Origin: Lachnospiraceae bacterium
GTDB taxonomy: Bacteria > Bacillota > Clostridia > Lachnospirales > Lachnospiraceae
Assembly (NCBI GenBank): GCA_017430085.1
Contig: JAFRNR010000017.1
Coordinates: 1-44,763, forward strand
Direction of reading: 5' to 3'
Length of the DNA stretch: 44,763 nucleotides
The stretch's first letter is position 1; each line of letters begins with the position of its first letter. The position numbers and the translations under genes are program-made. A model generated the notes under the pieces. It saw only the letters and a program-made list of their open reading frames with translations. It was not told where the DNA came from and searched no databases. Of this stretch, positions 14,583 through 23,068 are shown one piece after another.

Positions 14583-15625
14583 TTACTTCGCCAGACCCAG
14601 CAGGCGCGCTTTCTCCTCCTTCGCCTCGTCCAGGGTGAAGCCTTCGGTGATGCCCCATTCCTCGACCAGGTTTTGGATGAAGCGGTCCTGGGCAGCGGCG
14701 GCTTCGGCGTATTGGCCGCGGATCTCGCAGATCTGCGCGATGGCCTGGAGGGCATCGGCGAAGCGCGGCTCGCCCTGGCCTTCTTCGGCGGCGTAGCTGG
14801 CCTCATAGTAGCGGATGGCTTCGTCGTAGCGGCACTGGCGGGCGCAGTACTGGGCCATTTCAAAGAGCATGGCGCCGTCGTTCGGAAATTCCTGCAGGGC
14901 CTGCTCCATGATCGCGTCCGCGGCGGGCTTGTCATAGCGGGCGAGGGCGATCCAGGCCTCGTAGGTGCGGACCAGCACCGGGCGGGCGTCGGGCAGTTTG
15001 CGATAGCGGGCCAGAACGTCTTCGGCCTCATCGGCGCGGTTGTCCGCGATCAGGTTGTCCAGCAGGTAGAGGTAGGAGAGGCGCTGTTCGGGATGGGCCT
15101 CCACCAGTTCTTTGTAGAAATCGACGGCTTTGCTGTGGTTGGCGCAGTTCCAGTCCCACAGCATGTGGCCTTCCGCCATGTCCAGCAGCCACTGCCAGGC
15201 CTTCTTGTTCGGTGCCAGGCGGATGGCGGTGCGGGCGTATTTGCTCACGCGCTTGGCGTCCGCCATCATGCGGTTGTGGTACAGGTCGCCCAGGTTGCCG
15301 TTCACGCGCTCCTGGTCGAGCGGGCCGCCCAGCTGGTTCTTGAGGAATTCCTCGGCCTCCCAGAAGGCATCGGCGGGCCAGTCCAGCTCGTATTCCAGAC
15401 GGTTTTCGATGCGGCGCAGCTTCTGCTCGCCGGTCAGGTCGAACAGCTCGTCGATGCTCACCCCGAACTCCTCCGCCAGCTGCGGCAGCAGGTGATATCC
15501 GGCATCGCCGCGCCCAGCTCCCACTTGGACACCGCCTGCGCGCTGAGTCCCAGCTTCTCCGCCAGCCGCTCCTGGGTCATTTCCTTCTTTAAGCGGTAAT
15601 ATTTGATCTTATTTCCTAATTCCAT
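14583..15625 (-). pseudogene. XRE-family HTH regulator with TPR-like domain, broken by a frameshift
   Basis: From ATG 15625 (GGAGAT upstream) the first frame encodes MELGNKIKYYRLKKEMTQER, then a complete XRE helix-turn-helix ending AVSKWELGAAMPDIT, and stops at 15458. The rest, beginning LLPQLAEEFGVSIDELFDL, continues in another frame to 14583. One missing base near 15488-15492 explains it: ATC-ACC-CTG-CTG is expected, and ATCACCTGCTG is present. The C-terminal 290 residues are helical and TPR-like (YLYLLDNLIADNRADEAEDV, FANAL-type and YYEASYAAEEGQ repeats). Restored, it would be a soluble regulator of about 347 aa. The lesion may be a real mutation or an assembly error; no slippery site for programmed frameshifting is seen. 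Confidence 0.8.
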
Positions 15626-15706
15626 GATCGGATCTCCTTGCTTTTATTTCGCGGCTCTCGGACTCCTCCGGAAAAAGCCCTTCTTTGCCGTGCTGGCCTG
15701 ATAGTA

Positions 15707-15740
15707 ACATAAAACGGCGCCATCTGACAATGACGCCGTT
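15707..15740 (-). terminator. Terminator of the cysK-cysE operon
   Basis: AACGGCG (15713-15719) and CGCCGTT (15734-15740) pair, with CAT/ATG extending the stem past one mismatch. On the minus strand TTTTATGTTA follows, 44 nt after the cysE stop. Confidence 0.7.
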
Positions 15741-15783
15741 ATTGAAGCGATACAACCGGCAGTTGAGAGCGCCCTGCGGGGCC

Positions 15784-16659
15784 TCAGCTCAGCACCCGGC
15801 TGCCGGCCGGCATGGAGGCGGTGATGAAGCAGTTGGAGCCGATCACGGAGCCTTCGCCGATGACGGTGCCTCCGCCCAGAATGGAAGCGCCGGCGTAGAT
15901 GGTCACGCGATCCTCGATGGTGGGGTGGCGGCGCACATTGTTCATGCGGCGGCCGCCGCTGGTGGAGAGCGCGCCCAGCGTGACGCCCTGGTAGATCTTC
16001 ACGTAGTTCCCGATGTGCGTGGTCTCGCCGATGACGATGCCCGTGCCGTGGTCGATGAAGAAGTGATGGCCGACCGTGGCGCCGGGATGGATGTCGATGC
16101 CCGTCTCGCGGTGCGCGTGCTCGGTCATCATCCGCGGGATCAGCGGGACATCCAGCGCATAGAGCTCATGGGCGATCCGGTAGGTGAAGATCGCATAGAG
16201 CCCCGGGTAGGAGAAGATGATCTCGTCGCGGGTAAAGGCGGCGGGATCTCCGTCGAATGCCGCGTCCAGATCCGTCTCCAGCAGGGAACGGATGCGGGGC
16301 AGCGCCTCCAGAAAATCCAGCGCCTTGCTCATGGCGGCTTCGGTCAGATCCTCCGGGGCGGCCGCGCCGTACCGCTCTTCGTCGTAGGGCAGCACCAGCT
16401 CGATCTGCCTGGAAAGATGGTACAGGATATCCTCCAGCAGCATGGATGTGTGATTCTGGGCGGTAAAGACCTTGTAGCGGGTATGCGCGAAGAAGCCGCG
16501 GAAGACCAGCTGGCGCAGTTCGTCCAGCACCATCAGCACGTCTTGCTCATCCGGATGCCGGAAGGTATTTTCCTTGTCGATGTATTTGTTTTCTCCGAAG
16601 CTGTCCATCACCCGGGAGATGACGGAGGAGATCCGCCCGGAGAGCTGTTCCTGATTCAT
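15784..16659 (-). CDS. cysE: Serine O-acetyltransferase
   Basis: A 291-aa protein that makes O-acetylserine from serine and acetyl-CoA, the first step of cysteine synthesis. The N-terminal 150 residues are helical. The C-terminal left-handed beta-helix has the hexapeptide repeats and the catalytic block DIHPGATVGHHFFIDHGTGI, followed by VIGETTHIGNYVKIYQGVTLG and RRHPTIEDRV. It resembles the longer EpsC-type enzymes of Gram-positive and plant lineages. The start has GGAG 6-8 nt upstream. It lies 60 nt after cysK on the same strand. Together they form a complete serine-to-cysteine pathway and, by family knowledge, probably a cysteine synthase complex. Confidence 0.95.
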   Translation of the reverse strand: MNQEQLSGRISSVISRVMDSFGENKYIDKENTFRHPDEQDVLMVLDELRQLVFRGFFAHTRYKVFTAQNHTSMLLEDILYHLSRQIELVLPYDEERYGAAAPEDLTEAAMSKALDFLEALPRIRSLLETDLDAAFDGDPAAFTRDEIIFSYPGLYAIFTYRIAHELYALDVPLIPRMMTEHAHRETGIDIHPGATVGHHFFIDHGTGIVIGETTHIGNYVKIYQGVTLGALSTSGGRRMNNVRRHPTIEDRVTIYAGASILGGGTVIGEGSVIGSNCFITASMPAGSRVLS

Positions 16660-16719
16660 TGATGACTCCAGTCGTGATAATATTTTTGGCAGGGAGCGGG
16701 CGGGGCCGGCTCCGGATTC

Positions 16720-17661
16720 TTATTCTTCTGACGCGAACAGCGCCGTGGACAGATACCGGTCGCCGGAATCCGGCAACAGGACCACGATGGTCTTGCCGGC
16801 CATTTCCGGGCGGGCAGCCAGCGTGAGGGCGGCGCATAGCGCGGCGCCGGAGGAAATGCCGCAGAGCAGTCCTTCGGTGCGGGCCAGCAGACGGCCGGCC
16901 TTCAGCGCGTTTTCAGTGGAGACGGGCAGGATCTCGTCGCAGACGGCCGGATCAAAGACGGCCGGCACGAACCCGGCGCCGATGCCCTGGATGCCGTGCG
17001 GCCCGGGCTTGCCGCCGGAGAGCACCGGAGAAGTATCCGGCTCCACGGCCACGACCCGGACGGAGGACTTCTGCTCCTTGAGATAGCGCCCGGTCCCGGT
17101 CACGGTCCCGCCGGTGCCGGCGCCGGCCACGAACGCGTCCACGGCCCCGTCCGTATCCCGCCAGACCTCCGGTCCGGTGGTCAGATAGTGGATGCGGGGA
17201 TTGGCCGGATTGTCAAACTGCCCGGGAATGAGGGCGCCGGGGATCGAAGCGGCCAGTTCCTCCGCTTTCTCGATGGCGCCGCGCATGCCCTTCGCGCCTT
17301 CCGTCAGCACCAACTCGGCGCCGTAGGCGGCCAGCAGTTTGCGGCGTTCCACGCTCATGGTCTCCGGCAGGGTCAGGATCACCCGGTAGCCCAGGATGGC
17401 GCCGGCAAACGCCAGCCCGATGCCGGTATTGCCCGAGGTAGGCTCCACCAGCGTGCCGCCGGGCTGCAGGAGCCCTTTTTCTTCCGCGTCCCGGATCATC
17501 GCCAGCGCGGTCCGGTCCTTCACGCTGCCGGCCGGATTCCGGTACTCGATCTTCGTCAGGATCCGTGCCTGCGGCACTCCGGCCGCCGCGGCAAAACGGG
17601 AAAGCTCCACGAGGGGCGTGCGTCCGATCAGGTCCAGTGCGCTGCTGCAAATGTTCTTCAT
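16720..17661 (-). CDS. cysK: Cysteine synthase A (O-acetylserine sulfhydrylase)
   Basis: A 313-aa PLP enzyme that joins O-acetylserine and sulfide into cysteine. Visible hallmarks are IGRTPLVEL near the start, the PLP lysine in [18 protein letters not shown], the substrate loop [12 protein letters not shown], the PLP-phosphate loop [17 protein letters not shown], and the C-terminal GISSGAAL. I chose ATG 17661, with AAAGGAG upstream; the longer frame to 17859 would cross the promoter. It is first in the cysK-cysE operon, with a consensus-like promoter at 17704-17732. No T-box or S-box structure was recognised in the short leader, so control is probably at the promoter. Confidence 0.95.
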   Translation of the reverse strand: MKNICSSALDLIGRTPLVELSRFAAAAGVPQARILTKIEYRNPAGSVKDRTALAMIRDAEEKGLLQPGGTLVEPTSGNTGIGLAFAGAILGYRVILTLPETMSVERRKLLAAYGAELVLTEGAKGMRGAIEKAEELAASIPGALIPGQFDNPANPRIHYLTTGPEVWRDTDGAVDAFVAGAGTGGTVTGTGRYLKEQKSSVRVVAVEPDTSPVLSGGKPGPHGIQGIGAGFVPAVFDPAVCDEILPVSTENALKAGRLLARTEGLLCGISSGAALCAALTLAARPEMAGKTIVVLLPDSGDRYLSTALFASEE

Positions 17662-17703
17662 AGGGGCTCCTTTCTTCCGGTATTTGATACGGCTATGTAG
17701 AGA

Positions 17704-17732
17704 ATGATAGGGCTGCATTCGGTAAATGTCAA
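17704..17732 (-). promoter_or_regulatory. cysK-cysE promoter
   Basis: On the minus strand TTGACA (17727-17732) and TATCAT (17704-17709) are separated by 17 bp, giving a leader of about 40 nt before cysK. Confidence 0.75.
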
Positions 17733-17957
17733 GAGGCGCGGTGCATGCAGCCCCGGCATGATGCGTCGGAAAGGAGGGCTGCCAGGACTTATCCCCGGGC
17801 GGTATCATACCGGATACGCTGTAAAAACGGAGTCGGGATCCGTCGCCCTGCGGCCTCATTCCGCAGTTGAAATTTCCGCGCTTCGCTGATAGAATAAGAG
17901 CGGATGCCGGTTCGTGTCAGCATGTATGATGATCCTCACAGATGTTCGGAGGTTTTT

Positions 17958-18662
17958 ATGAAAAGAACAGACCGTAGACCTTATTGGCTGCTTCCCCTTC
18001 TGGCCCTGCTCGTCCTGTGCCTGTCCGCGTGCGGCGGCGGGCTGGACGGAAAACTGCGGCCGAAGGCGGAGGCGTATCTGAAGACACTGGCGGAGAAAGC
18101 CGGCGTGCAGGACAGCTTCACATTGACAGGCGCCAAGGCGTCGGAGACGGACGCGCAGGATACCCTCGCGTTTACTGCGAGATCCGAAACTTATCAGAGA
18201 GAGTTTTCCGTATATGTGTCGCGGGACGGCAATACGGTGACGGACAGTTATTATACCCTTTCGATGGCGGACGAGGTCTTCCGGGAAGGCATGGCCATGA
18301 TGGAGGAGGCCCTGGGCAAGGACTTCCCCGAAACGCGGGCTGTCCTGGTGCCGGTGTCGCGCGAAGCGCTGTCCGGCCGTTCGTTCGCGTCGCTGGAGGA
18401 GTTCCAGAAAGCGGCGGGCAGCCTGCTCCTGGTGCAGTTCTACATCCGCGGCGACGGCAAGACCCAGATCACGCCGGACCAGATCGACAAAGTCCTGATC
18501 GCGATGCAGGCGCATGACTTCCGCGCCACGCTGTTCCCGTATATCAGCGACTCGGTCTGGTATGACGTCACGCCGAAGGGCATCTGGGTCACCACGCGGA
18601 CCGGCGCCGACGGCGGCCATATGCTGGACCGCAAGGAATATGTGCCGAAGGCGGATAAATAA
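17958..18662 (+). CDS. Lipoprotein of unknown function (234 aa)
   Basis: The start ATG at 17958 follows CGGAGG and begins a lipoprotein signal peptide with Arg/Lys (MKRTDRRPYW), a Leu-rich core and the lipobox LSAC (Cys at about residue 27). The mature part has alternating alpha and beta features, with blocks FTLTGAKASETDAQD, YQREFSVYVSRDG, DYYTLSMADEVFREGM-like and TPDQIDKVLIAMQ, but no recognised family. It ends in a Lys-rich tail. It is divergent from cysK-cysE, with 296 nt between the two starts. The Nudix gene follows 48 nt after its stop. No function is claimed. Confidence 0.75.
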   Translation: MKRTDRRPYWLLPLLALLVLCLSACGGGLDGKLRPKAEAYLKTLAEKAGVQDSFTLTGAKASETDAQDTLAFTARSETYQREFSVYVSRDGNTVTDSYYTLSMADEVFREGMAMMEEALGKDFPETRAVLVPVSREALSGRSFASLEEFQKAAGSLLLVQFYIRGDGKTQITPDQIDKVLIAMQAHDFRATLFPYISDSVWYDVTPKGIWVTTRTGADGGHMLDRKEYVPKADK

Positions 18663-18710
18663 GGACGGAAACGCCGCCCGCGCGGCGCAGCTGACAGGAC
18701 GGAAAAGACA

Positions 18711-19223
18711 GTGATCACAGAAAAAAACAGCCCGGAGCCGGAAGCTCCCGACATGTGCGTGCCCTGCGGGGACGGCTGGCTGAACATCCGCGTCGGCGCC
18801 ATCATCATGAAGGACGGCCGGATCCTGATGGCCGGCAACGACTGGGCCCCCTACCTGTACTCCGTGGGCGGCCGCATCAAATTCGGCGAAACGGCGGAGG
18901 ACGCGGTGCGCCGCGAGGTGCGGGAGGAGACCGGCCGGGATCTGGAGATCGACCGGCTCGGCTTCGTGCACGAGACCTATTTCCCCGGCGACACCCCGTC
19001 CAAGATGGGACGGCCCATTTACGAGATCAGTTTTTATTTCTACATGAAGACGCCGCCGGATTTCGAATCCGTCTGCGACAGCTTTTCCGAAGAGTGCGGA
19101 CGGGAATTCCTGCGGTGGATCGATCCGGAAGGAGACGAAAAGTACTTTCCGGAGTTTTTCCGCACGGAACTCGCCCATCCGGCGCAGACGGTGAAGCATT
19201 TTGTTTCGGATGACAGACGTTAG
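18711..19223 (+). CDS. Nudix hydrolase
   Basis: A 170-aa protein with a complete Nudix box, GGRIKFGETAEDAVRREVRE followed by ETG (about residues 57-80), which binds Mg2+ and cleaves nucleoside-diphosphate-linked substrates. Preceding strands (WLNIRVGAIIMKDGRILMAG) and a later block (ETYFPGDTPSKMGRPIYEISF) complete the fold. The start is a GTG at 18711 with GGACGG upstream. A later ATG at codon 14 would remove the polar N-terminus only. The exact substrate cannot be told. It is followed after 9 nt by the PPOX-like gene and so is part of the same operon. Confidence 0.9.
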   Translation: MITEKNSPEPEAPDMCVPCGDGWLNIRVGAIIMKDGRILMAGNDWAPYLYSVGGRIKFGETAEDAVRREVREETGRDLEIDRLGFVHETYFPGDTPSKMGRPIYEISFYFYMKTPPDFESVCDSFSEECGREFLRWIDPEGDEKYFPEFFRTELAHPAQTVKHFVSDDRR

Positions 19224-19232
19224 GAGGTTTTT

Positions 19233-19709
19233 ATGTTCAGACCCATGCGCAGACAGAAACAGGCCCTCACTCCTGAAGAGTGCGCGGCCCTGCTGAAGAC
19301 CGAGAACCGGGGCGTCCTCTCCCTTCTGGGAGACGACGATTACCCCTACGGCGTGCCCGTCAACCATTACTACGAGGAAGAGACCGGCCGCCTTTACTTC
19401 CACGGCGGCAAAGTCGGCCACCGCGTCGACGCCGCCGCCCGCCATGACAAAGTCTCCTTCTGCGTGTTCGACAAAGGCGTGGCAGAGGAGGGCGGATGGG
19501 CGCTGAACGTCCGCTGTGTGATCATTTTCGGGCGCATCCGGCCGATCACGGATCCGGAGGAGATCATCCGCATCAGCCGCGCCCTGAGTTATAAATTTAC
19601 GCAGGACGAGGCTTACATCGAGGATACGATCCGCCGTTCCGGCGCCGCCACGCTGGCGTACGAGATCGTGATCGAGCATATGACCGGCAAACGGGTGAAT
19701 GAATCGTAA
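19233..19709 (+). CDS. Pyridoxamine 5'-phosphate oxidase-like (NimA-type) flavoprotein
   Basis: A 158-aa split-barrel protein. The block LKTENRGVLSLLGDDDYPYG (20-39), followed by VPVNHYYEEETGRLYFHGGK, VGHRVDAAARHDKVSFCVF and the final GAATLAYEIVIEHMTGK, matches the PPOX-like NimA/5-nitroimidazole reductase group, which binds FMN. Such proteins reduce nitro compounds or have unknown substrates. The start ATG has TTAGGAGG upstream, and the gene follows the Nudix gene by 9 nt. The NimA subgroup is suggested by length and by the ENRGVLSLLG start; a drug-resistance role is not claimed. Confidence 0.85.
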   Translation: MFRPMRRQKQALTPEECAALLKTENRGVLSLLGDDDYPYGVPVNHYYEEETGRLYFHGGKVGHRVDAAARHDKVSFCVFDKGVAEEGGWALNVRCVIIFGRIRPITDPEEIIRISRALSYKFTQDEAYIEDTIRRSGAATLAYEIVIEHMTGKRVNES

Positions 19710-19744
19710 AAACAGCGGAGACCCGCCGAAGAAGGAGAGCAGCC

Positions 19745-21022
19745 ATGCAGAAAACTGATCCGTGTTACCGGCAGTACATCGATATTCTGAAAGAGGAACT
19801 GATTCCGGCCATGGGATGTACGGAGCCCATCGCGATCGCCTACGCGGCGGCGAAGGCCCGGCAGGTACTGGGAAGAGAGCCGGAGCGGCTGCTGGCGGAA
19901 GTCAGCGGCAATATCATCAAGAATGTGAAAAGCGTGGTGGTCCCGCATACCGGAGGCCTGCGCGGGATCCCGGCGGCCGCCGCAGCCGGAGCCGCAGCGG
20001 GCGACGCGGATGCGGAACTGGAGGTGCTCTCGCGCGTCACGGAGGAACAGATCCGGGAGATCGGCGCGTTCCTGGAGCGCGTGCCCATCGAGGTGTGCCA
20101 TGCCGACACCGGCCGCATCTTCGACATCCAGATCACCGCATTGGCCGGCGCGGACCGGGCCTCGGTACGCATCGCGGATTATCATACGAACCTCGTCCTG
20201 GTGCAGCGGAACGATGAGATCCTCCTGCAGCGCGGGCTGACGGAGCGGAACGACGACCGCCTGACGGACCGGAGCTGCCTGACCGTGGAGGGCATCGCGG
20301 ACTTTGCGGAGAGCGTGGACCCGGAGGACGTGCGCGAGGTCCTGGAACGGCAGATCGCCTACAACATGGCCATCGCCGAAGAAGGCATGCGGGGCAATTA
20401 CGGCGCGAACATCGGCAAGACCGTGCTGCGCGGCCGGGAATACGACATCAATTACAAAATGCGCGCCTGGGCGGCCGCGGGCAGCGACGCGCGGATGAAC
20501 GGGTGCGAACTGCCGGTGGTCATCAACTCGGGCAGCGGCAATCAGGGCATCACGGCGTCCGTGCCGGTGATCGTTTATGCCCGCGAGAACGGGATCTCCC
20601 ATGAGGAGATGCTGCGCGCGCTCTGCGTTTCCAACCTGATCACCACGCATTTAAAGACCGGGATCGGCCGCCTCTCCGCCTACTGCGGCGCGGTCAGCGC
20701 GGGCGTCGGAGCCGGTGCGGGGATCGCGTACTTAAAGGGCGGCCGCTTTGAAATGATCGCGCACACCGTGGTCAACGCCGTCGCCATTACCTCCGGCATC
20801 ATCTGCGACGGCGCCAAAGCCAGCTGCGCCGCCAAGATCGCCGCCGCCGTGGACGCCGGCCTCCTGGGCCTGGCCATGTATGAAGACGGCAACCAGTTCT
20901 TCGGCGGCGACGGCATCGTCAAAAAAGGTGTGGAAAACACCATTGAGGCCGTCGGACAGCTGGCCCGCCGCGGCATGGAGCAGACGGATAAGGAGATCAT
21001 CCGGTTGATGATGGAACACTGA
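19745..21022 (+). CDS. cyuA: L-cysteine desulfidase-type protein, UPF0597 (CyuA/YhaM)
   Basis: A 425-aa protein of the UPF0597/serine dehydratase alpha family. Hallmarks are the N-terminal LKEELIPAMGCTEPIAIAYA (with an Fe-S ligand cysteine candidate), NIIKNVKSVVVPHTGGLRGI, and the central INSGSGNQGITASVPV. The C-terminal half carries conserved cysteines (SAYCGAVSAGVG, GIICDGAKASCAAKIA). CyuA in enteric bacteria breaks cysteine into pyruvate, ammonia and sulfide with a 4Fe-4S cluster. The start has AAGGAGAG upstream. It follows the PPOX gene by 35 nt. Serine or another beta-amino acid is also possible as substrate. Confidence 0.85.
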   Translation: MQKTDPCYRQYIDILKEELIPAMGCTEPIAIAYAAAKARQVLGREPERLLAEVSGNIIKNVKSVVVPHTGGLRGIPAAAAAGAAAGDADAELEVLSRVTEEQIREIGAFLERVPIEVCHADTGRIFDIQITALAGADRASVRIADYHTNLVLVQRNDEILLQRGLTERNDDRLTDRSCLTVEGIADFAESVDPEDVREVLERQIAYNMAIAEEGMRGNYGANIGKTVLRGREYDINYKMRAWAAAGSDARMNGCELPVVINSGSGNQGITASVPVIVYARENGISHEEMLRALCVSNLITTHLKTGIGRLSAYCGAVSAGVGAGAGIAYLKGGRFEMIAHTVVNAVAITSGIICDGAKASCAAKIAAAVDAGLLGLAMYEDGNQFFGGDGIVKKGVENTIEAVGQLARRGMEQTDKEIIRLMMEH

Positions 21023-21041
21023 GAACAGGAAGAGATTTCGG

Positions 21042-21977
21042 ATGATGACAAAGAAAAATACGGCCTCAGCGCCGAAAAAGAACCAGAGCATCCTCGGATA
21101 TTACCGGAAATACGGCTGGAAAGCCGGTGTGCGGGACGTGCTGCACGATCTGATCGGCAGCTTCCTTTATGCGATCGGCATTTACTATTTTGCCTCCAAC
21201 GCGAATTTCGCCCCCGGCGGCATCACCGGCCTGGCCATGATCATCCATCACTATATACCGGGCCTGGGCATCGGTGCGATCTCGCTGATCATCAATGTTC
21301 CCGTGGCGCTGTTCTGCTACCGCCTGCTGGGACGGGTATTCTTTTTCAAATCGGTCAAGAGCATGCTGATCTCGGCCTTCTTCCTTGACGTGATCGTCCC
21401 GCTCCTCGGGGTCTATCCGGATGCCGCGGCAAACCCGATGCTGGCGGCCCTCTTCGCGGGAGCCCTTTCCGGCGCGGGCCTGGCCATCATCTACATGCCC
21501 GGCTCCTCCACCGGCGGCACGGACTTCATCATCATGAGCATCCGCAAGCTGAAGCCTCACCTCTCCATCGGGACCATCTCCATCGTTGTGGACGGCGCGG
21601 TCATCGTGGCGGGCGGCTTTGTCTTCGGCAACATCAATGCGATGCTCTACGGCGTCCTGATGACCTTCGTCTCCACCACCGTCATTGACAAGATCATGTA
21701 CGGCTCCGGCACCCGCCGCATGCTGCTGATCATCAGCGACAAAGCCCGGGAGATCGCCTCCGACATCATGACGGAGATCGACCGCGGCGTGACCCTGGCG
21801 GACGTCCGCGGTGGCTATACCGGGCAGACTCACCAGATGATGATGTGCGTCTGCTCCAAGGTCGAGGTCTTCCACGCGCGCCGCATCATCACCCGCATCG
21901 ATCCCGGCGCCATCGTCATGCTTACCACGGTAGACGAGGCCTACGGCAAGGGCTTTCTGGACCCGGATACGGATTGA
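21042..21977 (+). CDS. YitT-family membrane protein (DUF161 + DUF2179)
   Basis: A 311-aa protein. After a polar N-terminus of about 40 residues come five membrane segments (about 45-215), with the family blocks NANFAPGGITGLAMIIHH and PGSSTGGTDFI, and then a soluble C-terminal DUF2179 domain (about 225-311: LLIISDKAREIASDIM and the MMMCVCSKVEV strand). YitT proteins are widespread in Firmicutes and their transport role is not established. The start ATG (two tandem ATGs at 21042 and 21045) follows AGGAAGAG. The gene is 19 nt after cyuA, so it could act in amino-acid export or import; this is inferred. A double terminator follows. Confidence 0.9.
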   Translation: MMTKKNTASAPKKNQSILGYYRKYGWKAGVRDVLHDLIGSFLYAIGIYYFASNANFAPGGITGLAMIIHHYIPGLGIGAISLIINVPVALFCYRLLGRVFFFKSVKSMLISAFFLDVIVPLLGVYPDAAANPMLAALFAGALSGAGLAIIYMPGSSTGGTDFIIMSIRKLKPHLSIGTISIVVDGAVIVAGGFVFGNINAMLYGVLMTFVSTTVIDKIMYGSGTRRMLLIISDKAREIASDIMTEIDRGVTLADVRGGYTGQTHQMMMCVCSKVEVFHARRIITRIDPGAIVMLTTVDEAYGKGFLDPDTD

Positions 21978-22002
21978 GACCGGAAAACCGAAAAAAAACA
22001 GC

Positions 22003-22080
22003 AGAATAACGGACAAGTCAGATGATATGCTGACCTGCCAGTTATTCTTTCCCGGGGAAATCTCTTTTTCCCCGTTTTTA
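22003..22080 (+). terminator. Two hairpins between the YitT gene and a convergent lipoprotein
   Basis: AGAATAAC (22003-22010) pairs with GTTATTCT (22041-22048), with further pairing inside. A second, classical terminator, CGGGGAAA (22053-22060) with TTTCCCCG (22067-22074), is followed by TTTTTA. It reaches the stop of the minus-strand gene at 22078. Confidence 0.85.
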
Positions 22081-22695
22081 ATTGGAATTCTTAATGGGTG
22101 TTTTTACTAAATCAAGATAGTGGACCATATTTTCCAAATCGTCATCCGGAGGAAGATGCATATAAAACAATTTGCCGTCGCAGATGAATGTGATCTCATA
22201 TCCGGTCAGCATCGTTTTGTGTTCAGTATCCCCGTAGACAGAAGGGATATAATATGCCTTGTTTAAGTAAAAAGACCGGCCGTCTGCAGCAGTCTCCCGG
22301 TAACCGTTTGAAATGAATTGAGCCAGCCCCGGTTCCGGTTCGGAATAATACAGATACTGCACAAGGTACAGCTCCTGCAGCTGCTGCCTCTCCAGATCGG
22401 GCAGGTAGGAAGGGATCTCTTTTTCCGTGACACGCCGATAATGAAAGGAAACATAAGAACCCTGACGCTCGGAGATGCCGCTTAACGTCCATTCTTTATT
22501 GAGCGCCCCAGGTGTATAATATTCGATTATGCCGTTTGCATCCTGCCGTTCGTGGTCTTCAAATTCCCTGATCGAGTTAAAATAATGAATCTCTGCAGCC
22601 TCTGTAACAGCACTCTCTTCCTGGGAATCACTGCAGGCAGAAAGCAATAATATGACTATGATGGCTATAATGAGAACGCGATGCTTATTATTCAT
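22078..22695 (-). CDS. Lipoprotein of unknown function (205 aa)
   Basis: The start ATG at 22695 opens a signal peptide, MNNKHRVLIIAIIVILLLSA, and then the lipobox cysteine (residue 21); AGGGGG lies about 9 nt upstream. The mature protein is acidic, with blocks IHYFNSIREFEDHERQD, VSFHYRRVTEKEIPSYLPD and YLVQYLYYSEPEPGLAQF. A late strand pair, GYEITFICDGKLFYMHLP, ends in the acidic block DDDLENMV. No family was recognised. Its base composition is more AT-rich than its neighbours, and the AT-rich 373-nt gap upstream (22696-23068) suggests a transferred or less adapted segment. It is convergent with the YitT gene. Confidence 0.7.
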   Translation of the reverse strand: MNNKHRVLIIAIIVILLLSACSDSQEESAVTEAAEIHYFNSIREFEDHERQDANGIIEYYTPGALNKEWTLSGISERQGSYVSFHYRRVTEKEIPSYLPDLERQQLQELYLVQYLYYSEPEPGLAQFISNGYRETAADGRSFYLNKAYYIPSVYGDTEHKTMLTGYEITFICDGKLFYMHLPPDDDLENMVHYLDLVKTPIKNSN

Positions 22696-22735
22696 TTTTA
22701 AATCCCCCTGTATATACATAGATTGGCAGATGAGT

Positions 22736-22852
22736 TCAGTGTGCACTGGGATTAAAGTAATTGGCACAAGATGGACACCAAATATTTGACCAGGAGGTAT
22801 TATTCGGGTCATTAAACACATTTGGAGCAATCTCATCGAAACCACCGTTCAT
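22736..22852 (-). other. Possible small CxxC peptide or remnant of a gene
   Basis: In the gap before the 205-aa lipoprotein the minus strand encodes, from ATG 22852, a 38-residue peptide starting MNGGFDEIAPNVFNDPNN and ending with CPSCANYFNPSAH. The frame is open further upstream to 22888, with two more cysteines but no ATG. No ribosome binding site precedes it. The zinc-ribbon-like CPSC block and the orderly amino acid use suggest the 3' remnant of a gene rather than chance, but this is weak. Confidence 0.3.
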
Positions 22853-23001
22853 AATACAAGGTGTATTAGATGAGCAAACACCATCATCTTATTGATTTGT
22901 ACTTATTTTTGATTTGTATTTATCACATATTCAATGGTACTGTCAATAATATTATCTCAAAGGCCAATGACGCTCCTGCGGGCTGTCTTTTTTGTCCTCT
23001 C

Positions 23002-23049
23002 TTGACAATCGTCTCCCAAAACAGTATACTTGACTCGAACAAAAGTTCG
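23002..23049 (+). promoter_or_regulatory. Helicase promoter with a LexA (SOS) box
   Basis: TTGACA (23002-23007) and TATACT (23025-23030) are separated by 17 bp. Right after the -10 box, at the expected transcription start, lies CGAAC-AAAA-GTTCG (23036-23049), which matches the Gram-positive LexA/DinR consensus GAAC-N4-GTTC with extended C/G ends. This places the helicase under SOS control. Confidence 0.85.
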
Positions 23050-23068
23050 AAGATAGCGGGGAGCGGTC

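Noticed and set aside
15458-15625. Programmed frameshift in the HTH-TPR gene
   Set aside because: No slippery heptamer or downstream pseudoknot is seen at the junction, and a missing base in ACC-CTG explains the break better.
17662-17957. T-box or S-box riboswitch upstream of cysK
   Set aside because: The predicted transcript leader is only about 40 nt, and no T-box AGGGTGG-type or S-box core was found.
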